From positions 21,349 through 85,348 of the forward strand of contig NZ_SEWE01000019.1 of NCBI RefSeq assembly GCF_004167665.1: 64,000 nucleotides of DNA. The letters run 5' to 3'. This document shows, one piece after another, positions 49,345-58,425 of this stretch. Source of the stretch: Hymenobacter persicinus (GTDB taxonomy: Bacteria > Bacteroidota > Bacteroidia > Cytophagales > Hymenobacteraceae). Each line of letters starts with the position of its first letter. Positions within the stretch are counted from its first letter, which is position 1. The translations under genes and the position numbers were made by a program. Under the pieces are notes generated by a model. The model did not search any database. It saw only the letters and a list, made by a program, of their open reading frames with translations, and was not told the DNA's origin.

Positions 49345-50733
49345 ATGTTTCACCCCATGAGTCCCCTGCCCAGTAGTACCGCCTCGGTTCAGATCCAGCA
49401 ATTTTACGACAAGGGCCTAGCCCACGCCAGCTACGCCATCCGCGCCGGCCGTCAGATTGCCATCATTGATCCGGGGCGCGACCCGCAGCCGTACTACGAC
49501 TTTGCCGACGAGCACGAGGCGCGCATCATTGCCGTCATCGAAACCCACCCGCACGCCGACTTCGTGTCTTCCCACCTGGAAATAGCCGAAGAAACCGACG
49601 CGACCATCTACTGCAGCAAGCTGGTGAAGGCCAGCTACCCCCACCACCCCTTCGACGACGGCGACCGGATTTCGCTGGGCCCCGTGGAGCTGCACGCCAT
49701 TAACACCCCGGGCCACTCCCCCGACAGCATCAGCATTCTGCTCATCGACGAGTTTGCCCACTCCCGGGCCGTATTCACCGGCGACACGCTCTTCGTGGGC
49801 GACGTGGGCCGGCCCGACCTGCGCGAAAGCGAGGCCGTGGGGGGCCACCTGCGCGAGCAGCTCGCCGCCCAGCTCTACGACAGCACCCGCCGCAAGCTCA
49901 TGACCCTGCCGCCCACTACCCGGGTGTATCCGGCCCACGGCCCCGGCTCGCTCTGCGGCAAAACCACCAGCACCGACCTCGACAGCACCATCGGCAAGGA
50001 GCTCAAAACCAACTACGCCCTGCAGCCCATGTCGCAGGACGAGTTTATCAAGGTGCTGCTCGAAGACCAGCCCTTCGTGCCCAAGTACTTCGGCCACGAT
50101 GTGCAGCTCAACAAAGCCGGCGCCCTGCCCTTCGAGGACAGCATCCGGGCCGTGCCCCGCCTGCAGCCCGACGCCGTGCTGGAGCCCGGCGTACTTGTTA
50201 TCGACACCCGGCCCCAGGCCGAATTCAAGCAGGGTCACCTGCCCGGCGCCCTCAACCTGCAGGACGGCGGCAAGTTCGAAACCTGGCTGGGCTCGGTGGT
50301 AGCACCGACTGAGCAGTTCTACCTCATTGCCGACTCCCAGATTGCCCTCGACACGGTGATCCGCAAAGCTGCTAAAATTGGGTACGAAGGCCTGATCAAA
50401 GGCGCGTTGCTGACCCCGGCCGCGCTGCCGGCCACCAGCCCCGTGGCCAACGTGGAGCACGTGCGGGAGCGGCCCGAGGACTTCACCATCGTCGATATCC
50501 GCAACTACGCCGAGGCCAAGCAGCCCGTCTTCGCCAACACGCTGGTGATTCCGCTGCCCGAGCTGCGCGAGCGGGCCCACGAAGTGCCCACCGACAAGCC
50601 CATTCTGGTGCACTGCGCCGGCGGTTACCGTTCCGCCGCGGGCAGCAGCATCCTGGAAGCCGCTCTGCCCGGCGCCGAAATCTACGACCTGAGCGACGCC
50701 ATTACCGACTTCCAGAAGCAGGCGGTCCACTAA
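49345..50733 (+). CDS. MBL-fold persulfide-dioxygenase-like protein with two rhodanese domains
   Basis: 462 residues from ATG 49345; ATG 49357 is an alternative. The metallo-beta-lactamase domain covers about 15-240 with ETHPHADFVSSH (H-x-H-x-D-F, as in the MBL-rhodanese group), NTPGHSPDSI and FTGDTLFVGDVGRPDL. Rhodanese domain 1 (about 265-365) has no catalytic Cys (YLIADSQIA). Rhodanese domain 2 (about 375-460) keeps the Cys in ILVHCAGGYRSAAGSSIL. The layout is that of CstB-like sulfur enzymes, which oxidise persulfides and move sulfane sulfur. It probably detoxifies sulfide or persulfide in the cytosol. Confidence 0.9.
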   Translation: MFHPMSPLPSSTASVQIQQFYDKGLAHASYAIRAGRQIAIIDPGRDPQPYYDFADEHEARIIAVIETHPHADFVSSHLEIAEETDATIYCSKLVKASYPHHPFDDGDRISLGPVELHAINTPGHSPDSISILLIDEFAHSRAVFTGDTLFVGDVGRPDLRESEAVGGHLREQLAAQLYDSTRRKLMTLPPTTRVYPAHGPGSLCGKTTSTDLDSTIGKELKTNYALQPMSQDEFIKVLLEDQPFVPKYFGHDVQLNKAGALPFEDSIRAVPRLQPDAVLEPGVLVIDTRPQAEFKQGHLPGALNLQDGGKFETWLGSVVAPTEQFYLIADSQIALDTVIRKAAKIGYEGLIKGALLTPAALPATSPVANVEHVRERPEDFTIVDIRNYAEAKQPVFANTLVIPLPELRERAHEVPTDKPILVHCAGGYRSAAGSSILEAALPGAEIYDLSDAITDFQKQAVH

Positions 50734-50746
50734 CGGCCGGCAACGA

Positions 50747-50799
50747 TAAAAGCCCAGCAGTTTGCGGAGCGTAAGCTCGGTGAGCCGCTGGGCTTTTTT
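50747..50799 (+). terminator. Intrinsic terminator of the MBL-rhodanese gene
   Basis: AAAGCCCAGC (about 50748-50757) and GCTGGGCTTT with a following T-run, with inner pairing, 15 bp after the stop. Confidence 0.8.
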
Positions 50800-50845
50800 C
50801 GATTTCAAGCTGCAAAAACAGCCGGCGGAGTTATCTTTGAAGAAT

Positions 50846-52075
50846 ATGCGCGTACTACACACCGCCGATTGGCACCTAGGCCAGCGCTTTATCAGCGGCC
50901 ACGAACGCACCGACGAGCACCGCCACTTCCTCGACTGGCTCGTGCAGACCGTGCGCGAACAGGGCGTGGAGGTGCTCATCGTGGCCGGCGACGTTTTTGA
51001 TACCGGCTCGCCTTCCAACCAGGCCCTGGAGCTATATTACTCCTTCTTGTTGCAGATGCAGGCCACTGGCTGCCGCGACATTGTGGTGGTGGGCGGCAAC
51101 CACGACTCGCCGGCCACGCTCAACGCCCCGGCCCGGCTGCTGCGCCACCTGCGGGTGCACGTGGTGGGCTGCGTGCCCGAATGCTTCGAGGACCAGGTAC
51201 TGGTGCTCAACGATGCCGCCGGCCAGCCCGGGTTGGTGGTCTGCGCCGTGCCCTTCCTGCGCGACCGGGACGTGCGCCTCTCGGTGCCGGGCGAATCGGC
51301 CGAGGAGCGGGAGCAGCGCATCAAGCAGGGCATTGCCGACCACTACGCCCGCGTGGCCGAGCACGAAGCGGTGTGGCAGCATAAAGCCGCCGGCGTGCCC
51401 GTGTTGGCCACCGGCCACCTCTACGCCGCCGGCGTGGCCCCCTCCGACTCCGAGCGGACGATTCACGTGGGCAACCTGGGCCAGGTGACAGCCGAGCATT
51501 TCCCCGAAATATTCGATTACGTGGCCCTGGGGCACATCCATCGGCCCCAGCGGGTGGGTGGGCGCGAGCATATCCGCTACTCCGGCTCCCCGATTGCGCT
51601 GTCATTTTCGGAAGTCGACCATCCCAAGGAAGTCTTGGTGCTGGAGTTTGTCGGCGGCAAGCTGGCCACGCTGGCGGCCCTGCCCGTGCCCGGCGCCCGG
51701 CGGCTGGTGCGCTTTCACGGCCCCCTCGACGAAGTTATCGGCCGCCTGACTTCCTACGATAACACCGGCTATACCCTGCCAGCTTGGGTCGACGTGGAAA
51801 TCCGCTCCGAGCTGACTCAGTTGGAAGTGGCCGACGCCCTGCTCAAAGTTATTGGGGAGCTCGACCGTCGCCACCTCGAAGTACTCAACCGCCGCCACTT
51901 CCGCCTCGTCAAGCTCAAGCCCCTGGGCGAGGCCGCCGACGAGCCCCTGACCCGCAGCCTGCACGACTTCACGGAACGGGAGGTGTTTGAGCAGCGTCTG
52001 GACACCGAGCCCGCCGAGGGTCGCCCCGAGCTGCTGCGTACCTTTGATGAGCTTCTGGAGAGTATGCGCGGGTAG
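50846..52075 (+). CDS. sbcD: DNA repair exonuclease subunit SbcD
   Basis: 409 residues from ATG 50846 (MRVLHTADWHLGQRF); the longer frame overlaps the terminator of the previous gene. Mre11-type phosphoesterase motifs are DWHLGQ (8-13), GDVFDTGSPSNQ near 49-60, GGNHDSPATL near 86-95, ATGHLYAAGV near 187-196 and LGHIHRPQRV near 231-240. It is the Mn-dependent nuclease partner of SbcC for hairpin and DNA-end processing. It lies 89 bp before sbcC. Confidence 0.96.
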   Translation: MRVLHTADWHLGQRFISGHERTDEHRHFLDWLVQTVREQGVEVLIVAGDVFDTGSPSNQALELYYSFLLQMQATGCRDIVVVGGNHDSPATLNAPARLLRHLRVHVVGCVPECFEDQVLVLNDAAGQPGLVVCAVPFLRDRDVRLSVPGESAEEREQRIKQGIADHYARVAEHEAVWQHKAAGVPVLATGHLYAAGVAPSDSERTIHVGNLGQVTAEHFPEIFDYVALGHIHRPQRVGGREHIRYSGSPIALSFSEVDHPKEVLVLEFVGGKLATLAALPVPGARRLVRFHGPLDEVIGRLTSYDNTGYTLPAWVDVEIRSELTQLEVADALLKVIGELDRRHLEVLNRRHFRLVKLKPLGEAADEPLTRSLHDFTEREVFEQRLDTEPAEGRPELLRTFDELLESMRG

Positions 52076-52164
52076 CCTGCCACGCAGCAGCACTTCGGCC
52101 TTACAAGATCAAGAATAGCCGACAACGGCCTCTCCTCCTACCGCTGTCAGCCTTTGCTTTTCGA

Positions 52165-55100
52165 ATGAAAATCCTGCGCGTCCGTTTCTTTAACCTGAAC
52201 TCCCTGCGGGGGGAGCACGAAGTGGATTTCGGCCACGCGCCGCTGTCGGATGCGGGGCTGTTTGCCATTACCGGCCCCACCGGGGCGGGCAAAACCACGA
52301 TTCTCGACGCCATTACCCTGGCCCTCTACGGTCAGGTGCCCCGCCACGACGGCAGCGGCCCCGAGCAGGTGATGAGTCACGGCACCGGGGAAAGCTGGAC
52401 CGAGGTGGAATTTCAGGTGGGCGGCCAGCTGTACCGCTCGAAGTGGAGCCAGTATCGGGCCCGCAAAAAGGCCGACGGCAAGCTCCAGGACTCGAAGATG
52501 GAGCTCAGTGAGCAACCTAAGCCCGCAGCCGACGGCGAAATCAGCCCGGAATGGCCGATTCTGGAAAGTTACAAGTCCAGGGTGCCGGCCAAGGTAGCCG
52601 AGCTCAGCGGCCTCGAATACCGGCAGTTTCTGCGCTCAGTACTGCTGGCCCAGGGTGATTTCACGAAGTTTCTCAAGTCGAGCCCCGGAGAGCGGGCCCA
52701 GCTGCTGGAGAAGATTACCGACACCAGAAAGTACTCCTACATTTCCCGGGCCGCCTTCGAGCGCAGCAAGCACGAAGCCCAGCAGGTCGATACCCTGCGG
52801 GCGGGCCTGGCCGGCGTCACGCTGCTCTCGGCCGAGGAAGTGACCACGCTCGAGGCGGAAGTAGCCGGCCTGCACGCCCAGCTCGGGGTGGCGCAAGCCG
52901 AACAGCACCAGCTGCTCGAAGCCCAGGCCTGGCTGCGTCAGCTCGACGACCTGACCTTGCGTCAGCAGCGCGGGCAGCAGCGCCTCGGGGCGCTGACGGC
53001 CGAAGCCGAAAACCTGCAGCCCCTGCGCCAGCGCGTGGCCGGGCACGAGCAAGCCCTGCCCTTCCAGACGCCCTGGGCCCTGCTCCAGCAAGCCGACCAG
53101 CAGATTGACACCCTGCAGCAGGAAGCCGAGCACCTGCGCCGCCAGCTGCCCCAGCTTCAGGAGCAGCTTACTTCTGCCCGGCAGGCCCGCGACCAGGCCC
53201 GCCAGGCTCGGGAGGCGGCCGAAACGGCCCGACAGCAGCAGGAACCCCAGCTCCGCGAAGCCGAAAAGCTCGACGCCCGCATTCAGCACGACCATGCCCA
53301 GTTGCTGGAGAAGCGGCAGGAATACGAAAGCCGCAACGAGCAGTGCAAGCGTCAAAAAGCAGAGTTGGAGCACACCAAGGCCCAGACCCGGCAGCAGCAG
53401 CAGGACCTGGCCGACCTGAACGCTTGGCTGACGCAGCACACCCGCCTGACCACGCTGGGCGAAGCCCTCCCCGACCTGGTGGGAGAATTGCGCGTCTGGA
53501 ACAGCCTGCAGGATGAGCGCAGCCAGCTGCTGGCCGCCGCCCCCAACCTGCGCCGCCACCTCGACGCCGCCATTGCCAGCAGCCAAGCCACGCAAAACGC
53601 CATAGCTGAGGCTGGTCGGCAGCAGACGGAAATAAGCCGCCAGCACGAGGCCGCCCGGACGGAGCGCGACCAGTGGCTGCGCCGCCTGCATCACCATATC
53701 CAGGCTCTGCAGCAGGAACACAGCGGCTTAGAGCAGCGCCTCAACGACCTGCGCCGGCTCACCCAGGCCCACCAGCTCATTCTGACCCACGAGGAAGCCC
53801 GTCAGCACTTGCTGGCCGGAGAGCCCTGCCCGCTGTGCGGGGCCGTGGAGCACCCTTACGCCGCGGGCGTGCTGGGCATCAGTGCCGAATCGTTGCGGCA
53901 GGATCAGGACCGGGAAGACGAGCTGGCCCAGCAGACCCGCCTGCTCAACGCCCGCCTCAACCGCATGAGCAGCCTCACGGGCCTGCTCGAACAGGCAGGT
54001 GGCCAGCTCGCCGCGGAGGCTGGCGGCACCAGCGTCGTTTTGCTCACGCCCGCCGACGAAGAACAGGCCCCGCAGCTCATCCGGGCCCTAGGTCAGCAGC
54101 TGCGGGAGCTGGAGCAGCAGCAGAATGCCTTACTGGTGCGCCTCACTCAGCTGCAGGGCCAGCAGCAACAGGCCGGGACCCAGCAGGAGCAGCTCACGCT
54201 GGAACTCGGCAAAGCCACGGCCCGCCTCACCGACCTGGACGAAGCCATTCCCCAGAGCCAGCAGACCATCAGCAGCCTGCTCAGCAACTTCGGGCTGACC
54301 TTTGCGGGCCAGACCGGCGCCTCCCTAGTCGACGAGCTCCGCCAATTGGGTGCCGAATATGAGCAGAAAAACCAGGCCCGCACCGCCCTCGAAAAGCAGC
54401 TGCACGGCTTGCACACCCAAACCGATATTCTCGCCGTCCAGCACTTGGAGCTCCAGCAGTGGCTCAAGGACAGCAAGCAGCCGCTGGTAGACCGCCACGC
54501 GGCAATTCAGCAGCTGCGCGACCAGCGGCAGACGCTGTTTGCCGGCGCCGACGTAACTCAGGCGCTAGAGCAGCTCGCCGCCGCCGTGCAGCACACCCAG
54601 ACCGCGCTGGAACACCGGGACCAGCAGGTGCAGACCGCCGAAACCAGCTTGGCCCTGGCCACCGAAAAGCTGCGGCAGCGCGAACAGGATGCCCAGCAGC
54701 GCCAGCAGCAGCGCCAGCAGCAGTACGACAAGCTGGTGGCCGACCTCGCCATGGCGGGCCTCACGCCCGACCCGGCCGCCCTGGCTCCGCTGCTGCTCAC
54801 CGATTCCGAAGTGCGCCGCCTGGCCGAGCAGCTCCAGGCCCACGACCAGGCCGTGGCCGCCACCCAGCAAGGCCTGACTGAAGCGGCTCAGCAGCTGCAG
54901 CAAACTCAGGCCCGCGCCCTGACCATCCAGAACCTGGAAACCATCACGGCCCAGCTGGTCGTTAATTCTCAGCGGATTGCGGAGATCAACCAGCAGCTCG
55001 GGCAGCGGCAGGAGCGCCTGCACGGGCACCACGCCGGACTGGAGCGCCACGCGGCCCTGGCCGAAGCCCTGGAAAAGCAGCAGCAGCAGGCCCGCCGCTG

Positions 55101-55611
55101 GCGGCAGCTCACCGACCTGATTGGCTCGGCCGACGGCAAGAAGTTCAGCGAGTTTGCCCAGGGCCTCACCCTGGCCCGCCTCGTGGAGCTGGCCAACCGT
55201 CACCTGCACCGCCTCACCGACCGGTACCGCATTCTGCGCAACCCCCAGGAGCACCTCGACCTGCTCATCGTGGACGAGTACCAAGCCGGCAGCGCCCGGT
55301 CTATGAACTCGCTGTCGGGTGGAGAAAGCTTCTTGGTGAGCCTGGCGCTGGCATTGGGGTTGAGCGAGCTGGCGGGCCGCAAAACCCAGATTGACACGCT
55401 CTTCATCGACGAAGGTTTCGGCACGCTCGACCCCGACACGCTGGACACGGCTCTTTCGGCCCTCGAAACCCTGCAGGGGATGGGCAAAACAATCGGCATT
55501 ATCTCTCACGTGGAAGCCCTGAAGGAACGGGTCAGCACCCAGATCAGCGTGCGCAAGGGCGCCGGCGGGGTGAGTACCCTGCGCGTCGTCGGGTTTGGGG
55601 AAGAGCTTTAG
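52165..55611 (+). CDS. sbcC: DNA repair exonuclease ATPase subunit SbcC
   Basis: 1148 residues. Walker A GPTGAGKTT at 37-45. Long coiled-coil arms (about 180-1000, rich in Gln, Leu, Glu and Ala) meet at a zinc hook with C555-P-L-C558 in LLAGEPCPLCG. The ABC signature LSGGES is at 1050-1055 and Walker B TLFIDEG near 1080-1086, followed by the D-loop. The length matches bacterial SbcC. It forms the Rad50-like part of the SbcCD nuclease. Many Gln-rich repeats are coiled-coil composition, not separate repeats. Its stop overlaps the stop of the next gene. Confidence 0.96.
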   Translation: MKILRVRFFNLNSLRGEHEVDFGHAPLSDAGLFAITGPTGAGKTTILDAITLALYGQVPRHDGSGPEQVMSHGTGESWTEVEFQVGGQLYRSKWSQYRARKKADGKLQDSKMELSEQPKPAADGEISPEWPILESYKSRVPAKVAELSGLEYRQFLRSVLLAQGDFTKFLKSSPGERAQLLEKITDTRKYSYISRAAFERSKHEAQQVDTLRAGLAGVTLLSAEEVTTLEAEVAGLHAQLGVAQAEQHQLLEAQAWLRQLDDLTLRQQRGQQRLGALTAEAENLQPLRQRVAGHEQALPFQTPWALLQQADQQIDTLQQEAEHLRRQLPQLQEQLTSARQARDQARQAREAAETARQQQEPQLREAEKLDARIQHDHAQLLEKRQEYESRNEQCKRQKAELEHTKAQTRQQQQDLADLNAWLTQHTRLTTLGEALPDLVGELRVWNSLQDERSQLLAAAPNLRRHLDAAIASSQATQNAIAEAGRQQTEISRQHEAARTERDQWLRRLHHHIQALQQEHSGLEQRLNDLRRLTQAHQLILTHEEARQHLLAGEPCPLCGAVEHPYAAGVLGISAESLRQDQDREDELAQQTRLLNARLNRMSSLTGLLEQAGGQLAAEAGGTSVVLLTPADEEQAPQLIRALGQQLRELEQQQNALLVRLTQLQGQQQQAGTQQEQLTLELGKATARLTDLDEAIPQSQQTISSLLSNFGLTFAGQTGASLVDELRQLGAEYEQKNQARTALEKQLHGLHTQTDILAVQHLELQQWLKDSKQPLVDRHAAIQQLRDQRQTLFAGADVTQALEQLAAAVQHTQTALEHRDQQVQTAETSLALATEKLRQREQDAQQRQQQRQQQYDKLVADLAMAGLTPDPAALAPLLLTDSEVRRLAEQLQAHDQAVAATQQGLTEAAQQLQQTQARALTIQNLETITAQLVVNSQRIAEINQQLGQRQERLHGHHAGLERHAALAEALEKQQQQARRWRQLTDLIGSADGKKFSEFAQGLTLARLVELANRHLHRLTDRYRILRNPQEHLDLLIVDEYQAGSARSMNSLSGGESFLVSLALALGLSELAGRKTQIDTLFIDEGFGTLDPDTLDTALSALETLQGMGKTIGIISHVEALKERVSTQISVRKGAGGVSTLRVVGFGEEL

Positions 55612-56672
55612 CCCCGGGGCTCCCCCGCCGCCCGAATGTCGGCCCAGGTCCAGCGCTTACGCGGGACAAGGCCGGCGTATCGGGCCCGGAAAAACGCCAC
55701 CACTTCCGCTTCCAGCTCGTGAGGGCTGATGGACGAGGCGTAGATTGGGCGCTGGTCGGGGTCGGCGTAGCGCTGCACTTTGCTCAGGGAATGGCCGCCC
55801 AAGCGCAGCAGCGGGCCCGTGTCGGTGATACCGTCGAAGGTCCAGCGCTCGGGGGCCGTTTCCTGGTGATTCAGCCGCGCGGCCAGCTCCTGAAGTGGCA
55901 GGCGGGGCAGCGTGGCCCTCGATTCCAGATCAATCCAGGTGGTGTACTTGTACTCAAATTCGTAGCGTTGCCCGTCGTAAAGGCTCAGCACCATGTCGAA
56001 GCCGGCCGTGGGGCCAAATAAGGCGTAGTAGGGCAGCGGCTCCGGCGTTTCGACCACCACCAACCCGATTTCGGGGTAGCGCCGGATGTGGGTAGCGGGA
56101 CTTTGCATCACCAGCTGGGCCTGTTGCACGCGGGCGTATTCGGGTTCCCAGGCTGCCCGGCCCGTTTCGGGGTTTTCCAGCACGGCTCCGAAGGCGGGCA
56201 GAAACCAAGCGAACTTTTCGGCCGAGGCCTCATCCTCGCGGCGCCGCCGGGCGGGCGCCCCGAAGGGCTCGTAGAACCGGGCTTTTTCCTCCGCATTCAG
56301 CCAGCACACCAGCTTCAGGGCCTCGTCAGCCAGCGGGTCAGTCAGGTCCAGCTCCCGAAAGTCGCCCAGCGTGGCTACCAGCCGCAGCAGGGGCTCGTGG
56401 CGCAAAGCCAGCGCGGGGTGCAGCAGACTCCACACGCCCACGAAGCCGTCGACGTCGAAATGGTTGGCCGTGACGGCGGCGGCGGTGAGGCCGGGCGTGG
56501 CCGGGGCGTGCAGGGCGCGCAACACCGAGCCGGCGCTGGTATCGTCGCGCAGGGCGGGCGGCGTGGGTGCCCCGCGCCAGTGGGCCAGCACCAGGGCCGC
56601 CCCGTTGGCAGTGCTGTCGACGACGATGGTGGGCTGGCGGCGCAGCTGGGCAAAGGGCACGAAGGATTTCAC
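55608..56672 (-). CDS. DUF6687-like protein of unknown function
   Basis: 354 residues from GTG 56672 (VKSFVPFAQLRRQPTIVVDSTANGAALVLAHWRG); an upstream ATG adds 13 residues with no clear similarity. Alpha-beta protein without signal peptide. The VVDSTANGAALVLAHW segment, HFDVDGFVGVWSLL near 82-95 and GDFRELDL resemble a DHH-like or hydrolase-like core, but I see no complete catalytic motif. From memory it belongs to DUF6687. It converges with sbcC (4 bp overlap) and is upstream of the HNH gene by spacing only. Confidence 0.6.
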   Translation of the reverse strand: MKSFVPFAQLRRQPTIVVDSTANGAALVLAHWRGAPTPPALRDDTSAGSVLRALHAPATPGLTAAAVTANHFDVDGFVGVWSLLHPALALRHEPLLRLVATLGDFRELDLTDPLADEALKLVCWLNAEEKARFYEPFGAPARRRREDEASAEKFAWFLPAFGAVLENPETGRAAWEPEYARVQQAQLVMQSPATHIRRYPEIGLVVVETPEPLPYYALFGPTAGFDMVLSLYDGQRYEFEYKYTTWIDLESRATLPRLPLQELAARLNHQETAPERWTFDGITDTGPLLRLGGHSLSKVQRYADPDQRPIYASSISPHELEAEVVAFFRARYAGLVPRKRWTWADIRAAGEPRG

Positions 56673-56734
56673 GGGCAAGCAGGCCGGGGAAGGTGGCCGG
56701 CCGGAGCGCAAGGTCCGAATTCCCGGCTACTTGC

Positions 56735-57067
56735 TCAGGGCTTTTTGCGGCGGTTGCTGATGCGCTCCACCCGGCTGCGGCGCACCCAGTGCAGGTATTT
56801 CTGCAAGTCCTCGGCCTGCTGCAGGGCAGGCAGCGTGGGGTAGCGGCGGGCCAGCTCCCGGTTGGTCAGCAGCAGATGCACAGTGCTGTGGCAGGGCTGG
56901 CACAGGGCCACGGTGGGGCCGTGGCGGCCGCCTTCCTCCCGGGGCACCAGGTGGTGGCGCGACACCTGCCCCACGAGCCGCTCGCACAGCTCGCACTGGG
57001 GTTCGGGAGTGGACCCAGCCGGGGGCGGCAGATTTTCCGGCCGCCTGCGGGAGGCACAACGCGTCAT
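56735..57067 (-). CDS. HNH-type endonuclease-like protein
   Basis: 110 residues from ATG 57067. The HNH core is CELCERLVGQVSRHHLVPREEGG (about 25-47) followed by TVALCQPCHSTVHLLL, with CxxC pairs (CELC, CQPC) for zinc, the HH catalytic pair and the final H. The C-terminal tail is basic (RRSRVERISNRRKKP). Such small stand-alone HNH proteins of Bacteroidota have unknown targets. It is 62 bp from the DUF6687-like gene on the same strand. Confidence 0.85.
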   Translation of the reverse strand: MTRCASRRRPENLPPPAGSTPEPQCELCERLVGQVSRHHLVPREEGGRHGPTVALCQPCHSTVHLLLTNRELARRYPTLPALQQAEDLQKYLHWVRRSRVERISNRRKKP

Positions 57068-57147
57068 AAAACAGAGTATCAAGGGGCTACCTCCGCAAAA
57101 ACCGGCTATTAGCGAATTAGTTGAGGATAAAAAAATATAAAATCATG

Positions 57148-57179
57148 TTGTGGCAGCGTTTAATTTCCTTCTATATTTG
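57148..57179 (+). promoter_or_regulatory. Strong Bacteroidetes-type promoter
   Basis: TTG (57148-57150), 21-bp spacer, TATATTTG (57172-57179, exact). Predicted start near 57186, leaving a leader of about 147 bases before the ATG at 57333. Confidence 0.75.
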
Positions 57180-57332
57180 GTTAGGGAATGGGCCAACCAG
57201 TTCTATTTAAGGCATTTCTACCTCGTTACGAACGTCTCTAATAAGCCCGTCAGTTCGGCGGCCGGCTGCGCTACCCTCCTTTCTCCCGCGTTTTTTCTTC
57301 CCCTCGTCCTTACACTACTTACCCCTCTTGCC

Positions 57333-57782
57333 ATGCGCGTTTCTACCCCCGCTCTCCTCCACCGTCCGCTTCACCTGCTGCGGGCTGCCGGCCTGGTGCT
57401 GGCCCTGCTGGCCCTGACCTCCACCGCTTCCCACGCCCAAACCTGGCTCGTCTCGACGGATGCCTACATTCGCCTGGGCGTGATGGACAAGTTCGGTCAG
57501 CTGGGTAACTACTCGGCCCGCTTTGTAGTCACGAACCAGACCAACGGCAAGGAATATATCCTGGTCAAGGAAATCGAGAAAGGCCAGAACGGCATTGACG
57601 TTATCTTTCCTTCCCTGGCCTCGGAGGCCGACTACTTCAAGTCGGAATCGGGGGAAGCGGCCAATGGCGTGCCCGGCCGCTACGTGTGGGAGTGCCAGGT
57701 AGGCGGCAAGAAAGTGGTCGGCGGCCGCTTCACCTTCCCTGAAGTTGCCAACGACGTGACGGTAATTGATAAGCGTAAATAA
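57333..57782 (+). CDS. Secreted protein of unknown function
   Basis: 149 residues from ATG 57333. Signal peptide with hydrophobic core at about 16-34 and Ala-x-Ala-like cleavage near SHAQ. The mature part is beta-rich (FVVTNQTNGKEYILVKEIEKGQNGIDVIFPS; GRYVWECQVGGKKVVGGRFTFP), with a single Cys. No family recognised; it could be a small immunoglobulin-like or surface protein. It has a clear promoter and terminator, so it is expressed as its own unit with a long leader. Confidence 0.75.
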   Translation: MRVSTPALLHRPLHLLRAAGLVLALLALTSTASHAQTWLVSTDAYIRLGVMDKFGQLGNYSARFVVTNQTNGKEYILVKEIEKGQNGIDVIFPSLASEADYFKSESGEAANGVPGRYVWECQVGGKKVVGGRFTFPEVANDVTVIDKRK

Positions 57783-57817
57783 CCTATCTTACCGCACCTT
57801 TACACCAGTTTTGAAAG

Positions 57818-57849
57818 AAAGCCCAGCGTTGCAGCGCCGGGCTTTTTTT
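57818..57849 (+). terminator. Intrinsic terminator
   Basis: AAAGCCC-A-GCG and GCG-C-CGGGCTTT with a run of seven T, slightly imperfect stem, 36 bp after the stop. Confidence 0.75.
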
Positions 57850-57957
57850 ATGCCCGGGCCCGCCGCCCCGCCTCTTTTCCGGCCCGCGGCCGTATAGCAA
57901 CTGGGGCCGCTCAGCCACGGCCCCTGGTTTTTTCCACCTTCTTTACGTGCCCCTATC

Positions 57958-58266
57958 ATGCCTAAAAAGTCGTTTGCGGAGCTTATCAGCAGCCCCGGAA
58001 TGCCGGTACTCGTCGATTTCTACGCCGACTGGTGCGGCCCCTGCAAGACGATGGCGCCCATTCTGGAGCAAGTAGCGGCCCAGCACCAGGGCAAGCTCAA
58101 GGTCATCAAGGTCGACGTGGACCGCAACCAGGCCGCCGCCCAGCAATTCCGCGTGCAGAGCATTCCGACCCTGATTCTGTTTCACAAGGGCCAGCCCGTG
58201 TGGCGGCAGGCCGGCGTGGTGCCCGCGCCCCAGCTTACCCAGGCCCTGCAGGCGTACGTGAGCTAG
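57958..58266 (+). CDS. Thioredoxin
   Basis: 102 residues. Active site C26-G-P-C29 in FYADWCGPCKTM, with the cis-Pro in QSIPTLILF near 76 and the VDVDRNQ segment. It is a short cytosolic thioredoxin without signal peptide, about the length of TrxA. It reduces protein disulfides. Stands alone between the unknown secreted protein and the TonB receptor. Confidence 0.95.
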   Translation: MPKKSFAELISSPGMPVLVDFYADWCGPCKTMAPILEQVAAQHQGKLKVIKVDVDRNQAAAQQFRVQSIPTLILFHKGQPVWRQAGVVPAPQLTQALQAYVS

Positions 58267-58379
58267 CCGCGCGTCTTTTTCCGGGTGAGCCCACGCAACC
58301 AAGCGGCGGGTTCGCGCATCTAAGCAGGCAGCGGCCTAAACTAACGGCCACAGCTGGGCGTTAGGCAGGCGCCGCGCTT

Positions 58380-58387
58380 TACCTTTG
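58380..58387 (+). promoter_or_regulatory. Bacteroidetes -7 box of the TonB receptor operon
   Basis: TACCTTTG, exact TAnnTTTG match, 38 bp before the ATG at 58426. The -33 is weak. Confidence 0.55.
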
Positions 58388-58425
58388 CCCGGCCCGTTGC
58401 GCGGCCCCTACCTTGTGTTTTTCCC

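Noticed and set aside
52900..55100. Gln/Leu-rich repetitive DNA in sbcC as a repeat element
   Set aside because: It is coiled-coil composition of SbcC (heptad Gln, Leu, Glu, Ala), with no fixed DNA unit length.
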